Counted from the stretch's first letter, positions 8,382-19,173 are shown. The stretch: DNA of 37,615 bases from Bacillus haikouensis (GCF_013179555.1 NZ_JABMCR010000007.1:1-37615), one strand, 5' to 3'. Numbers and translations: made by a program. Notes: generated by a model from the letters alone, not told the origin.

Positions 8382-8618
8382 TTATTTGTTAAGGAGTCCT
8401 TTTACTAGTAAATAGATACCGAGGGTCAGGAAGATCGGCACAAACCAGTTTTCGAAGAGGGAGGGAATATCAGGTTTGTGTGGCCATCCCTCACTGCTTG
8501 CAGGACCCATTCGATGAGCAGCCCAAAGTATGTAGGCCATCATTTTTTCTAGTGAGTAGAGGATTGCGCCGGATATGAGGAAGAGGGTTCCAGACAGGAT
8601 TGGATTTGATTTTTTCAT
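8382..8618 (-). CDS. small membrane protein, unknown
   Basis: A 78-residue protein with two hydrophobic segments, NPILSGTLFLISGAILYSL (about 5-23) and WFVPIFLTLGIYLLVKGLL (about 58-76), joined by a polar loop with HRMGPASSEGWPHKPD. Both AAAAGGAG and the ATG spacing support this start. No family is recognised. It is monocistronic between its own terminator and the divergent MarR-GNAT promoter. Confidence 0.65.
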   Translation of the reverse strand: MKKSNPILSGTLFLISGAILYSLEKMMAYILWAAHRMGPASSEGWPHKPDIPSLFENWFVPIFLTLGIYLLVKGLLNK

Positions 8619-8710
8619 AGATAAGGCTCCTTTTATAATTGATAGAAAGCTGGTAACTAAAGTATAGTACCCAACAGAGCAGCAAACAAATTGATTAATC
8701 GACCGCTGCG

Positions 8711-8733
8711 TTTAGTTGACTAAATCAACTAAA
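8711..8733. promoter_or_regulatory. palindromic MarR-type operator with overlapping promoter
   Basis: TTTAGTTGA and TCAACTAAA form a perfect 9-bp inverted repeat with a 5-bp spacer, typical of MarR-family operators. TTGACT inside it (8716-8721) can serve as the -35 element with TATAAG (8737-8742) as -10, at a short spacing of 15 bp. Its position 50 bp upstream of the MarR-GNAT gene suggests autoregulation. Confidence 0.65.
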
Positions 8734-8784
8734 TGTTATAAGCTTCAGTTAGATTGAATATTCAGACTGATAGGGGGACTATGA

Positions 8785-9723
8785 TTGGAAGCTGGTCAAT
8801 TTGTAGAGAAAATAAGAAAGTTTAATCGGTATTATGCAAGTGTTCTTGGGAAAATCGATCAAGAAATCTATCATCATCCTTTTCCATTAACGGAGGCGCG
8901 GGTTATAACAGAAATCAATTACAGAAATGGTTGTACGGCTACTGAGGCCAGGGAAAAGCTGGGGATCGACAGAGGCTATATGAGCCGGATTGTCCAGCGT
9001 TTTGAAAATGAAAAGATCATCATGAAAAAGCAGTCGGCCGAAGACAAACGTCAATATTCGCTATATCTCACCGAATATGGGAAGGAGATTTACACCAATC
9101 TTGTGGAAGACGCAAATCGCGGAGTGGAAAAAATGAACCGTCATTTATCAAAGGATGAACTGGCTAAGTTAGTTACATCAATGGAGACAATCGAATCGAT
9201 TTACTCTGAAGATCATGTATCCGGTCCCGACGTACTCATTCGTACATTTCAGCCGGGGGACGTTGGATATGTCGCCCACCTTCATGGGAAGTTATATGAT
9301 CGAACCTATCAGTTTGGCCGTATGTTTGAATACTACGTCATGAAGGGTCTGACAGAATTCATGATCAATACAGGCGGAGGAGAGCTTTGGGTTGCCGAAG
9401 TGAATGGTGAAATCGTGGGTTCGATTGCCATTACAAAGTCTACTGACTCCGTTGCACAACTGAGATGGTTTGTGTTAAATGAGAAAGTTCAAGGTATGGG
9501 AATTGGGAAGCGACTAATGGAGAAAGCGATACATTTTTGTAAAGAAAAAAACTACCAGCATGTGTTCCTATGGACGGTAAGCACATTAAAGGCGGCGCGT
9601 CATCTTTATCAAAAATACCATTTCACCCTGACGGAAGAAAAAGCTAATGATGAGTGGACCGGAACAACATTGATCGAGGAACGGTGGGATCTTGATCTTT
9701 CTGGAGTGCAATCAATGATCTAA
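8785..9723 (+). CDS. MarR-GNAT fusion: regulator and N-acetyltransferase
   Basis: A 312-residue two-domain protein. Residues about 1-145 are a MarR-type winged helix (TEARVITEINYRNGCTATEAREKLGIDRGYMSRIVQRFE, then the wing KKQSAEDKRQYSLYLTEYG). Residues about 150-305 are a GNAT acetyltransferase with the acetyl-CoA loop QGMGIGKRLM and the following AIHFCKEKNYQHVFLWT strand. Such fusions are known in Gram-positive bacteria and are thought to couple a small substrate to control of their own promoter. The start is TTG 8785, with GGGGGA 7-8 bases upstream; ATG 8781 is out of frame. A palindromic operator lies just upstream. Confidence 0.88.
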   Translation: MEAGQFVEKIRKFNRYYASVLGKIDQEIYHHPFPLTEARVITEINYRNGCTATEAREKLGIDRGYMSRIVQRFENEKIIMKKQSAEDKRQYSLYLTEYGKEIYTNLVEDANRGVEKMNRHLSKDELAKLVTSMETIESIYSEDHVSGPDVLIRTFQPGDVGYVAHLHGKLYDRTYQFGRMFEYYVMKGLTEFMINTGGGELWVAEVNGEIVGSIAITKSTDSVAQLRWFVLNEKVQGMGIGKRLMEKAIHFCKEKNYQHVFLWTVSTLKAARHLYQKYHFTLTEEKANDEWTGTTLIEERWDLDLSGVQSMI

Positions 9724-9886
9724 GACAAATACCAATAGACACTGTTCCTTCTGCAAAATTTTCCGCAAACGGGCAATAACCAATAAAAGGTCAATTTTCA
9801 AACTGGGCACAGCAGATTTCGGACCAGTCTCTATCTTTGATATAGTAGAAGGCAGTTCTATAAATCTAGTAAAACAGGAGGTCTAT

Positions 9887-10570
9887 ATGAAGACGGTGAT
9901 TGGATTCAGCGGCGGGAAGGATTCTACGCTGGCATTATATGAAATACAGCAAAACCCTGAGTATGAAGTGGATTCATTGCTGGTCACGCTGACCGAGGGG
10001 TTTGGCCGGGTGTCGATTCACGGAGTCCGATATGAACTGCTTAAGCAGCAGTCGGAGTCGCTGGGAATTCCGCTGAGGGAGGTGTGGATTCCTGAAGGAT
10101 GTACGAATGACGTGTATCAGGAGCGGATGCAGAAAGCGGTCACGGATATGAAGGATGTCGGGGTCACTCATATGGTGTTCGGAGATATCCATCTGCAGGA
10201 TGTGCGTGAATACAGGGAAAAGATGATGTCAGAGACGGGAATCACCCCGGTCTTTCCACTTTGGAACAGGCCAGTGCAAGAGGTTAGCCGGTCATTTATT
10301 AACCATTCGTTTAAAACAGTGATTACGTGTGTGGATCTTGATCAAATTGACCGGTCCTTTGCCGGGAGAGTCTATGATGAGTCGTTTATAAGGGACTATC
10401 CAGTGGAAAGCCGTGATATCTGCGGGGAAAATGGGGAGTTTCATTCATTTGTGTTCGACGGTCCAAACTTTTCCTTTTCAATTGAATATGAATTGGGGGA
10501 AGAAAGAGTGACGCCGGATTATCAGACTGAGCGGGACCGTTTCTTGTACGTCGATGTCATTCCGAAGTAG
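9887..10570 (+). CDS. Dph6-related ATP pyrophosphatase
   Basis: A 227-residue cytoplasmic enzyme of the adenine nucleotide alpha-hydrolase superfamily. The PP-loop SGGKDS is at residues 8-13. The Dph6 family motifs GDIHLQDVREYRE (about 105) and CGENGEFHSFVFDGP (about 185) are present. In eukaryotes and archaea Dph6 adds ammonia to diphthine on EF2, but bacteria lack diphthamide, so the bacterial substrate is unknown. The length is close to the single-domain family norm. AGGAGGTCTAT gives a strong start. Confidence 0.87.
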   Translation: MKTVIGFSGGKDSTLALYEIQQNPEYEVDSLLVTLTEGFGRVSIHGVRYELLKQQSESLGIPLREVWIPEGCTNDVYQERMQKAVTDMKDVGVTHMVFGDIHLQDVREYREKMMSETGITPVFPLWNRPVQEVSRSFINHSFKTVITCVDLDQIDRSFAGRVYDESFIRDYPVESRDICGENGEFHSFVFDGPNFSFSIEYELGEERVTPDYQTERDRFLYVDVIPK

Positions 10571-10629
10571 GGAAAGCTTTGTGTACCGTCCGGAGTTTTT
10601 ATGGCAAGCTCCAGAATGGACATTAAGCC

Positions 10630-10663
10630 AGGCGGTGCTGTTTTTATGCAGCCTGCTTTTTTT
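10630..10663 (+). terminator. intrinsic terminator after the Dph6-like gene
   Basis: The sequence GGCGGTGCTG, loop TTTTTATG, CAGCCTGC is followed by seven T. The stem has an imperfect base, so strength is moderate. Confidence 0.6.
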
Positions 10664-10723
10664 GTTATAGTAGTATAAGAGTAATCATGGTATTTTATAA
10701 AAAAATACATAAGGGAGTGTTTC

Positions 10724-11773
10724 ATGATGACGAAATTTACTGGCTATGTAGGAACATATACGAAACAAGATAGCAAAGGCGTATATCAGTTCACGCTTGA
10801 TACGGAGAAAAAAGAAATCTTGGATGTAAAGCTGGCTGCTGAAGTAGGAAATCCCACTTACGTGACGGTGACTGGAGATAATAAGAATCTGTATGCTGTG
10901 TCCAAAGACGGTGAAAATGGCGGTATCACTGCCTTTTCAATTGATGGTCAAACCGGTGGGCTGAACAAACTGAATAGTCATAGTACTCCAGGGGCCAATC
11001 CATGTCATCTTAGTGTGGGCCAGGACAATCAGACGGTTGTGACGGCCAATTATCATACAACGGAGGTTCAATCTTACATAACGGAGAAGGATGGGGCACT
11101 TCACTCGCTGGTTTCGACGATCGAACATGCAGGTTCCGGTCCTCATGAGAGACAGGAAAAACCTCATATGCATTATGCAGGGTTCACGCCGGATGGGAAA
11201 TATGTCATCGCCATCGACCTGGGAAGTGATCGTATTTACACTTATACAGCAGAGAATGGTGAGTTGCGTGAGGAAAGAATAGTTGAAGCGAAGCCCGGGA
11301 GCGGTCCTAGGCATCTGACGTTTCATCCTAATGGCAAATTCGTCTATGTGATGACGGAGCTTAGCTCAGAAGTTCTTGTTCTCCACTATAACGCTGAGGA
11401 TGGAAGTTTTTCAGAGCAGCAATATATTCCCGCCATTCCAGAGGACTTTAAGGAAACGAATGATGGGAGTGCCATTCATATTTCCGCAGATGGACAATAT
11501 GTGTACGCAGGAAATCGCGGTCATAACAGCATCGCGGTCTATAAGGTGAATCAGGATTCCGGTTCGTTGACCTTTGTTGAATGGACGTCAACGGAAGGCA
11601 ACTGGCCTCGTGACTTTGTGTTAGATCCGACAGGTGAATTCCTTGTTGCGTCCAATCAAAAATCAAACACGTTGACGTTGTTTGGCAGGGATAAAGAGAC
11701 AGGAAGGCTTGAACTGCTGCAATCAGGGGTGCAGGTTCCTGAGCCGGTTTGTGTGAAATTTTTAAATGTGTAA
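10724..11773 (+). CDS. pgl: 6-phosphogluconolactonase, propeller type (YkgB-like)
   Basis: A 349-residue cytoplasmic seven-bladed beta-propeller of the lactonase family, the same length as Bacillus subtilis YkgB/Pgl. Seven blade repeats are visible, including GYVGTYTKQDSKGVYQF at the start and the conserved GSGPRHLTFHPNGKFVYV, DGSAIHISADGQYVYAGNRGHNSIAVY and PRDFVLDPTGEFLVASNQKSNT segments. It hydrolyses 6-phosphogluconolactone to 6-phosphogluconate in the oxidative pentose phosphate pathway. AAGGGAG precedes two adjacent ATG codons (10724 and 10727). It is monocistronic, with a terminator at 11802. Confidence 0.9.
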   Translation: MMTKFTGYVGTYTKQDSKGVYQFTLDTEKKEILDVKLAAEVGNPTYVTVTGDNKNLYAVSKDGENGGITAFSIDGQTGGLNKLNSHSTPGANPCHLSVGQDNQTVVTANYHTTEVQSYITEKDGALHSLVSTIEHAGSGPHERQEKPHMHYAGFTPDGKYVIAIDLGSDRIYTYTAENGELREERIVEAKPGSGPRHLTFHPNGKFVYVMTELSSEVLVLHYNAEDGSFSEQQYIPAIPEDFKETNDGSAIHISADGQYVYAGNRGHNSIAVYKVNQDSGSLTFVEWTSTEGNWPRDFVLDPTGEFLVASNQKSNTLTLFGRDKETGRLELLQSGVQVPEPVCVKFLNV

Positions 11774-11801
11774 GTGGTAGATATTATTTAGTGAAAATTA
11801 G

Positions 11802-11836
11802 AGGCTTGCTCCATACATTGGGGCAAGCCTTCTTTG
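11802..11836 (+). terminator. intrinsic terminator of pgl
   Basis: AGGCTTGC (11802-11809) pairs with GCAAGCCT (11823-11830), followed by TCTTT. Confidence 0.75.
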
Positions 11837-11968
11837 GGTTTCCGGACCATTTTTCGATAAGTTTCAGCAGGGATCAGAATGAAATTGTAAAATATTTACT
11901 GGTTTTTCAACATAATCGATCGTTTACTTGCTCATACTAAAACATATTCATTTTAAGGAGCGAGTACC

Positions 11969-12553
11969 ATGAGTGAATCTCAGCAGAAAATGCTTAATAG
12001 TGTAAAGGATATTCAGAGAATTGAAACCGAATTGTGGAACAGCTATTGGCAGCAGTATTCAGGTTTTAGCGATTGGCAATTCTGGGTATTGGCTGCATTG
12101 TTTGTGCTTCCTCTGATTGTATTATTTTTTGCAATCGATAAACGAAAAGCCCTTCTTATAGGTTTTTATGGATATAATGTTCATGTTTTCTTTACATATG
12201 TGGATGCTATAGGGGCGAACATGATTAAATGGTTCTATCCTTATAAAATTTTCCCGATACTAGCAAGCTCGGTTTCATTGGATGTATCACTCGTCCCTGT
12301 AACATATATGCTTGTCTATCAATTTACGCTGAATCGTGATAAAAATTACTATTTATTCCTGCTTCTATTGAGCGCGGTCTTTGCCTTTATTTTCAAGCCC
12401 CTGCTTGTTGCCATCGGTTTATTTGAGATGGACAGCGGGACGAATTACTTCAGCTTGTTCATCGGCTACGTAGTGGTCGGCCTGATTGCGAAATGGATCA
12501 CCAATTTATTTTTGTATTTTGAGAAGAAAGCACATAATCGCAACCGTGATTGA
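11969..12553 (+). CDS. CBO0543 family membrane protein
   Basis: A 194-residue integral membrane protein. The N-terminus is soluble with the WQFW motif (SDWQFWVLAALFVLPLIVLFF), then about five membrane helices (near 38-53, 62-80, 95-115, 120-140 and 155-175). The DKRKALLIGFYGYNVHVFFTYVDAIG segment is typical of the CBO0543 family found in spore-forming Firmicutes, whose role is unknown. AAGGAGCGAG lies before the ATG. It has its own transcription region of about 130 bp after the pgl terminator. Confidence 0.8.
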   Translation: MSESQQKMLNSVKDIQRIETELWNSYWQQYSGFSDWQFWVLAALFVLPLIVLFFAIDKRKALLIGFYGYNVHVFFTYVDAIGANMIKWFYPYKIFPILASSVSLDVSLVPVTYMLVYQFTLNRDKNYYLFLLLLSAVFAFIFKPLLVAIGLFEMDSGTNYFSLFIGYVVVGLIAKWITNLFLYFEKKAHNRNRD

Positions 12554-12618
12554 CAATAGATATAGAGAAAGATTGAAATCACGTCAACAGACCGGACCAG
12601 AAAGAAGGAGCGAAGGAC

Positions 12619-13458
12619 ATGAAGCCATTAGATAGTGACTTTTCTGAATCACATCTTCCTTTTTTTAGTGTGAAGAGTGGAGAGGGAAGGGAAGTATGCA
12701 GGGATCTTTATTACTGGACGAACCAGATTGTGAATGTTTGTTTTTACGGAATTCCCGGGACCTTGGAATGGGTGTTGATCGATTGCGGTATGCCCCATTC
12801 CAAGGAAAGAATAATGAATGAGGCCAAGGGGCGTTTTGGTCATGATGGAAAACCGAAAGCGATTGTGTTGACCCATGGTCATTTTGACCACGTTGGATCA
12901 CTCGAGCCGATTTTAAAGGAATGGGATGTGCCTGTGTATGCACATGAGCTTGAAATTCCTTATCTTAATGGTGAACGCGACTATCCGAAAGGAGATCCGA
13001 CGGCCGATGGCGGATTAGTCAGCGAATTGTCGCCGTTTTATCCCAATCATGGGATTGATATAGCAGGATCTGTACAGAAGCTTCCTGAAAATGGTGATAT
13101 CCCGTTCATGGAAGGGTGGAAATGGATCCATACACCTGGTCATACGCCCGGCCATGTCTCAATTTACAGGGAGATGGATGGCGTCCTGATTGCCGGGGAT
13201 GCTTTTGTAACGGTAAAGCAGGAATCCTTATACAAGGTGATTTTTCAAAAGAAGGAAATCAGCGGGCCTCCAAGATATTTCACCATGGATTGGAATGCTG
13301 CGGAAGAGTCTGTGGGGAAAATCGCAGCTATGCACCCGAAGATTGCTGTGACAGGACATGGTGAGGTGATGATGGGGAAAGAGTTGGAACGTTCTTTAAA
13401 GATATTGGTCGACCGGTTTGATGAATTGGCTCTCCCCCCTAACCGTCGCCCCCATTAA
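12619..13458 (+). CDS. MBL-fold metallo-hydrolase
   Basis: A 279-residue cytoplasmic metallo-beta-lactamase fold hydrolase. The zinc motif HGHFDHVG (about 80-87), the distal HTPGHTPGHVS and GDAF segments and the final TGHGE are all present, giving a complete binuclear site. There is no lactamase signal sequence, so a thioesterase, lactonase or similar hydrolase role is more likely; the substrate cannot be told. GAAGGAGCGAAGGAC precedes the ATG. A terminator follows at 13530. Confidence 0.88.
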   Translation: MKPLDSDFSESHLPFFSVKSGEGREVCRDLYYWTNQIVNVCFYGIPGTLEWVLIDCGMPHSKERIMNEAKGRFGHDGKPKAIVLTHGHFDHVGSLEPILKEWDVPVYAHELEIPYLNGERDYPKGDPTADGGLVSELSPFYPNHGIDIAGSVQKLPENGDIPFMEGWKWIHTPGHTPGHVSIYREMDGVLIAGDAFVTVKQESLYKVIFQKKEISGPPRYFTMDWNAAEESVGKIAAMHPKIAVTGHGEVMMGKELERSLKILVDRFDELALPPNRRPH

Positions 13459-13529
13459 TTCTCTGTCCCTGAATGGGAATAAATCCATTTCCGCAGGGAA
13501 CACTAATCAAGCACCTATAGGAAACTTGT

Positions 13530-13556
13530 ACCCTCTTCAATCGAAGAGGGTTTCTT
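13530..13556 (+). terminator. intrinsic terminator of the MBL gene
   Basis: CCCTCTTC and GAAGAGGG form a perfect 8-bp stem around AATC, followed by TTTCTT. Confidence 0.8.
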
Positions 13557-13579
13557 AACGATGAAAGGAATGAGTAGTA

Positions 13580-14203
13580 GTGGATTTTGATTGGATTTGG
13601 AAAGCGGTGCTCATAGTATTGGCCGGTACCCTATTGTTGAGGGTGGCAGGAAGGAAGTCGATTTCCCAGATGACATTGGCCCAGACGGTCATTATGGTCG
13701 GAATCGGGTCTTTATTGATTCAACCGTTAGCAGGAAAGAATATCTGGATGACAATCGGGGTCGGACTCATCCTGGTGCTGACATTGATGGTCATGGAATA
13801 TGTGCAAGTAAAATCAGATACTGTTGAAAAGATGATTACAGGGAAATCAAAGATGTTGGTGGAAAATGGTGTGTTGAACGAAAAAAATTTCAAGAAACTG
13901 AGAATGACAGTTGACCAGCTTGAAATGAAGCTGAGACAGCAGGGAGTCAGCAAGATTTCGGACGTTAAGTGGGCAACACTCGAGCCGAATGGTCAAGTCG
14001 GGGTTGAATTGATGCAGCAGGCAAAGCCCGTGACAATGAAAGAATTTGAACAGCTTCAAGCACAAGTGCAGACACTGATCAATTTGCTGCAGGCTTCACC
14101 CGCAACGGGCAGGCCGGTAAGTCAAAATACGGGGGGCGAGGACATATTTAAAGAAATCACTCAGAATCCGCCAGTCAACCCGCCCCCGAAACATCTTCAA
14201 TAA
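13580..14203 (+). CDS. DUF421/YetF-like membrane protein
   Basis: A 207-residue protein. There are three N-terminal membrane segments (about 5-22, 33-50 and 55-75), including the family motif LRVAGRKSISQMTLAQTVIMVGIGSLL, then a cytoplasmic YetF domain with GKSKMLVENGVLNEKNFKKLRMTVDQLEMKLRQQGVSKISDVKWATLEPNG, ending in a Pro-rich tail. The role of YetF-like proteins is not firmly known. The start is GTG 13580, with AAAGGA about 11 bases upstream; the ATG at 13570 is out of frame. Confidence 0.85.
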   Translation: MDFDWIWKAVLIVLAGTLLLRVAGRKSISQMTLAQTVIMVGIGSLLIQPLAGKNIWMTIGVGLILVLTLMVMEYVQVKSDTVEKMITGKSKMLVENGVLNEKNFKKLRMTVDQLEMKLRQQGVSKISDVKWATLEPNGQVGVELMQQAKPVTMKEFEQLQAQVQTLINLLQASPATGRPVSQNTGGEDIFKEITQNPPVNPPPKHLQ

Positions 14204-14287
14204 TAAAATGTCATAGTGCAGGTGGGATTTTTTTCCTATTCCGCAGCCTAATAAATAGGAGAAAACAATCTAGAATGGAGGAAGTTC

Positions 14288-15421
14288 ATGAAAGCAGTCA
14301 CGTATCAAGGTAAGAATTCTGTAGCCGTCAAGAAGGTAGAAGACCCGGGGATTGAAGATTCGCAGGACATCATTGTCAATATTACATCAACGGCGATCTG
14401 CGGTTCCGATCTGCATCTTTATCAAGGGAATTTTCCGCTCCCGATCGGGTATGTCATCGGGCATGAACCGATGGGAATCGTGGAGGAAGTCGGAAAAGAT
14501 GTGACCAAAGTAAGAAAAGGAGATCGTGTCATCATCCCCTTTACGGTAGCTTGCGGAACATGTCCCTATTGTGAGCACCATTTGGAAAGTCAATGTGATC
14601 ATTCCAACCCTCATTATGATTCGGGCGGTCTATTTGGATATTCAGAGAAATTCGGTAATTATCCAGGTGGACAAGCCGAATATCTCAGAGTTCCATTTGG
14701 AAATTATACCCCATTTCTGGTGCCGGAGAATTGTGAATTGGATGACGAGAAACTTCTATTATTATCCGATGTTCTCCCAACGGCTTATTGGAGTGTGGAG
14801 AATGCAGGGGTGAAAAAAGGCGACACGGTCATCGTCCTCGGTTGCGGTCCGGTCGGTCTAATGGCGCAGCAATTTGCCTGGAAAAAAGGGGCGGAACGTG
14901 TCATTGCAGTGGATTATTTTGACTACCGATTACAGCACTCGAAAAAAATGAACCACACGGAAACCTTTGATTTCACCCAATACGACGATATGGGGGAGAC
15001 CTTAAAGGAGCTGACGAAAGGTGGAGCGGATGTAGTGATCGATTGTGTGGGCATGGATGGGAAGAAATCACCTCTTGAATATGTGGAGCAAAAGATGAAG
15101 CTTCAGGGTGGTACGATCGGTCCGATTCAAATCGCCACCAAAGCAGTTCGTAAGTGTGGAACCGTTCAACTGACCGGGGTCTACGGCGGTCTTTACAATA
15201 TGTTCCCGCTTGGCGCATTCTTTGCCCGAAATATTACGTTGAAAATGGGACAGGCGCCTGCCAGGGCCTATATGGCTCCTCTTTATGAGCAGATTGTAAA
15301 AGGTGAAATCGACTCTGACTCCATCATCACTCATACTCTCAAATTGGAGGATGCGGCAAAAGGATATCAACTGTTTAATAAGAAAGAAGACGACTGCATT
15401 AAAGTTATTCTTAAGCCTTAG
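14288..15421 (+). CDS. zinc-dependent alcohol dehydrogenase family protein
   Basis: A 377-residue medium-chain dehydrogenase/reductase. The catalytic zinc ligands are in CGSDLHLYQG (Cys near 38) and GHEPMG. The structural zinc has four cysteines in CGTCPYCEHHLESQC. The nucleotide-binding GCGPVGLMAQ (near 185) gives an NAD(P) Rossmann fold. The long substrate-loop insertion (NPHYDSGGLFGYSEKFG...GGQAEYLRVP) matches the formaldehyde dehydrogenase-like subgroup. The substrate is uncertain: an alcohol or aldehyde. GGAGGAAGTTC precedes the ATG. It is likely monocistronic and ends at a long hairpin. Confidence 0.87.
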   Translation: MKAVTYQGKNSVAVKKVEDPGIEDSQDIIVNITSTAICGSDLHLYQGNFPLPIGYVIGHEPMGIVEEVGKDVTKVRKGDRVIIPFTVACGTCPYCEHHLESQCDHSNPHYDSGGLFGYSEKFGNYPGGQAEYLRVPFGNYTPFLVPENCELDDEKLLLLSDVLPTAYWSVENAGVKKGDTVIVLGCGPVGLMAQQFAWKKGAERVIAVDYFDYRLQHSKKMNHTETFDFTQYDDMGETLKELTKGGADVVIDCVGMDGKKSPLEYVEQKMKLQGGTIGPIQIATKAVRKCGTVQLTGVYGGLYNMFPLGAFFARNITLKMGQAPARAYMAPLYEQIVKGEIDSDSIITHTLKLEDAAKGYQLFNKKEDDCIKVILKP

Positions 15422-15552
15422 GTGAGGGAGGATATTTCCCCTTTTACTTTTGGAGGATGCAGAAGTAAGAGGAGAAACAACCAGCCCGATTTGTATGAAA
15501 AACAGATGATGAATTCAATTTTATAAGTGAAATGGAAAGAACAAATGGCGAA

Positions 15553-15614
15553 AAACAGAAAAGATTCTCAGGCTGACTGGAAAAGTTTCCGCCGCCTGAG
15601 AATCTTTTCTGTTT
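15553..15614. terminator. 21-bp perfect inverted repeat between convergent genes
   Basis: Bases 15553-15573 and 15594-15614 are perfect reverse complements over 21 bp. The loop contains a further small stem, GGAAA/TTTCC (15579-15590). Read on the minus strand it ends in CTTTTCTGTTTTT, so it can terminate the DUF3231 gene as well as the dehydrogenase. It is longer than ordinary terminators. Confidence 0.75.
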
Positions 15615-15619
15615 ATGGT

Positions 15620-16135
15620 TTACTCGCAATGCTCATTTTTATTTTTGTGAAGAGGAGGAGGGATCAACCATCCTTTTTCTTTGTTCAACTTCAAAGCCTT
15701 GGCGCCCAATTGGGCTTTCTGCATATGGAATTGACCGAACATCGCCGCCACGTCTTCACGGACGCTTTGCCCGATGATCGTGCTGCATGCGACTAACCCT
15801 GCCGCGATATTGGCGGATAAGGCCGCTGCAATTGCCGGGTCCGGCATGCGGGCACCTGTTGGAATATCATCCAGGCAGGCATTCGGGGGCTCTGGTGGTG
15901 TAGGGGGCAGCCCGATTCCATTTTCCTTCAGAAGTTTCTCCACTTGCTTAATTTCCTCTTGCCCGCCTTCAATGCTGTCCTTCAACAATTTCTTTAAATC
16001 ATCATCTCCAGCATGGTTAAGGTTCATTTGATAAGCCGCAACCGTGGATTTAGCAGTCATCAAAAAACTCCATGTTCCAAATACTTCACCGTAATGCAAC
16101 GGCTCTTCCTGTGGATTTCCACTTAAAATTCCCAT
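15620..16135 (-). CDS. DUF3231 family protein
   Basis: A 171-residue protein when started at the ATG at 16135, which has AGGAGG 7 bases upstream; the earlier ATG at 16174 has weaker support. The core is helical: TWSFLMTAKSTVAAYQMNLNHAGDDDLKKLLKDSIEGGQEEIKQVEKLLKENGIGLPPTPPEPP, then a second helical bundle starting DPAIAAALSANIAAGLVACSTIIGQSVREDVAAMFGQFHMQKAQLGAK. This is the DUF3231 pattern, a ferritin-like helical family common in Bacillus spore formers with unknown role. It may be sporulation-linked, by family habit only. Confidence 0.8.
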   Translation of the reverse strand: MGILSGNPQEEPLHYGEVFGTWSFLMTAKSTVAAYQMNLNHAGDDDLKKLLKDSIEGGQEEIKQVEKLLKENGIGLPPTPPEPPNACLDDIPTGARMPDPAIAAALSANIAAGLVACSTIIGQSVREDVAAMFGQFHMQKAQLGAKALKLNKEKGWLIPPPLHKNKNEHCE

Positions 16136-16386
16136 AATCATCCTCCTGATTGTCATAATTGTGCCACCTCTCAAAACGATTGTTCGAGCACAAGAATTAT
16201 TCTTCCCCTGGGAGAGGTTAAAATGTATAGGAGGGTAATCATTTTTTTTACATGCATTCAGAACTGTTTAAGCATACTTTTCCAGAAGGATGAGATAATA
16301 ATGCTAATTCGGAAGGGGATTATAGCTTGAACTATGCTGAACCGGGGAAGCCGGGGTGCGTGGGGGTTTTTGGTGAGGCGGTGGAA

Positions 16387-16490
16387 TAGATAAGGTTCCT
16401 GTATGATTGATGATAAAAGGGAAGGTTCGATAATATCAATGCATGATTGATATTATAGAGAAGCGGATCTGGTCAATTCGATAATAAAAA
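16387..16490. repeat. phased GATAAT repeat element E2
   Basis: Cores start at 16389, 16409, 16429, 16449 and 16480 (GATAAG, GATGAT, GATAAT, GATATT, GATAAT), with spacings of 20, 20, 20 and 31 bp. The 31-bp interval again contains GAAGCGG. A G-rich tract (16345-16380) precedes it, as at E1. It sits between the DUF3231 promoter side and the katG terminator. The remaining gap sequence shows nothing else recognisable. Confidence 0.65.
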
Positions 16491-16634
16491 GGGTTTCAAA
16501 TATGGGGTGGTCGTCCATTTACTTGAAGTGAGATCAAAATCCTTCCTTATTCGGCTGGATGAGGAGCTGCAGAGGCTGGAATTAATGTGGTTCAGGCATT
16601 TTTTTGCCCTTTTAATGCGTTTTTCCTCCCTTAT

Positions 16635-16680
16635 TAAAAAAGGACAGACCACCTTGATCACGTATAAACAGGGTGGCCCG
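16635..16680 (-). terminator. intrinsic terminator of katG
   Basis: Read on the minus strand, GGCCACCCTG pairs with CAAGGTGGTC (with wobble), then TGTCCTTTTTT. Confidence 0.7.
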
Positions 16681-16705
16681 CCCAAAACTTCAATCAACTA
16701 TTCAA

Positions 16706-18919
<2,214 letters not shown>

Positions 18920-18996
18920 CTACCATTCTCCTTCCATTAATAGGGGGTGAAATCGCAGGAATTATCATAGTGTGCTGAAATTAAATTGTTAGATAA

Positions 18997-19024
18997 TTAT
19001 AATAATTCTTAATTATCATTATAA
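18997..19024 (-). promoter_or_regulatory. two overlapping PerR-like boxes upstream of katG
   Basis: TTATAATAATTCTTA (18997-19011) and TAATTATCATTATAA (19010-19024) each match the PerR consensus TTATAATNATTATAA at 12 of the 14 specified positions. PerR is known to repress katA, ahpC and other peroxide genes in Bacillus; control of katG here is an inference. Fur boxes look alike, so Fur cannot be fully ruled out. The region 19025-19140 shows nothing else. Confidence 0.65.
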
Positions 19025-19141
19025 TGGAGTGGAACTTTGATTGAAAGTCTGAAGTGCAGGTGAATGGTAAATTTTGTACTGGAAGCTCAGGTGCCTTGAT
19101 TTCTTAAAAAGCGATTCCCGTTTGCCCTGCTTACAGGAATA

Positions 19142-19173
19142 CAAAAAGAAACCCGGTTACATAAACCGGGTTT
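19142..19173 (-). terminator. intrinsic terminator of the galactonate operon
   Basis: On the minus strand AAACCCGGTT and AACCGGGTTT form a 10-bp stem around TATGT, then CTTTTTGT. It lies 22 bp after the dgoD stop codon. Confidence 0.8.
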
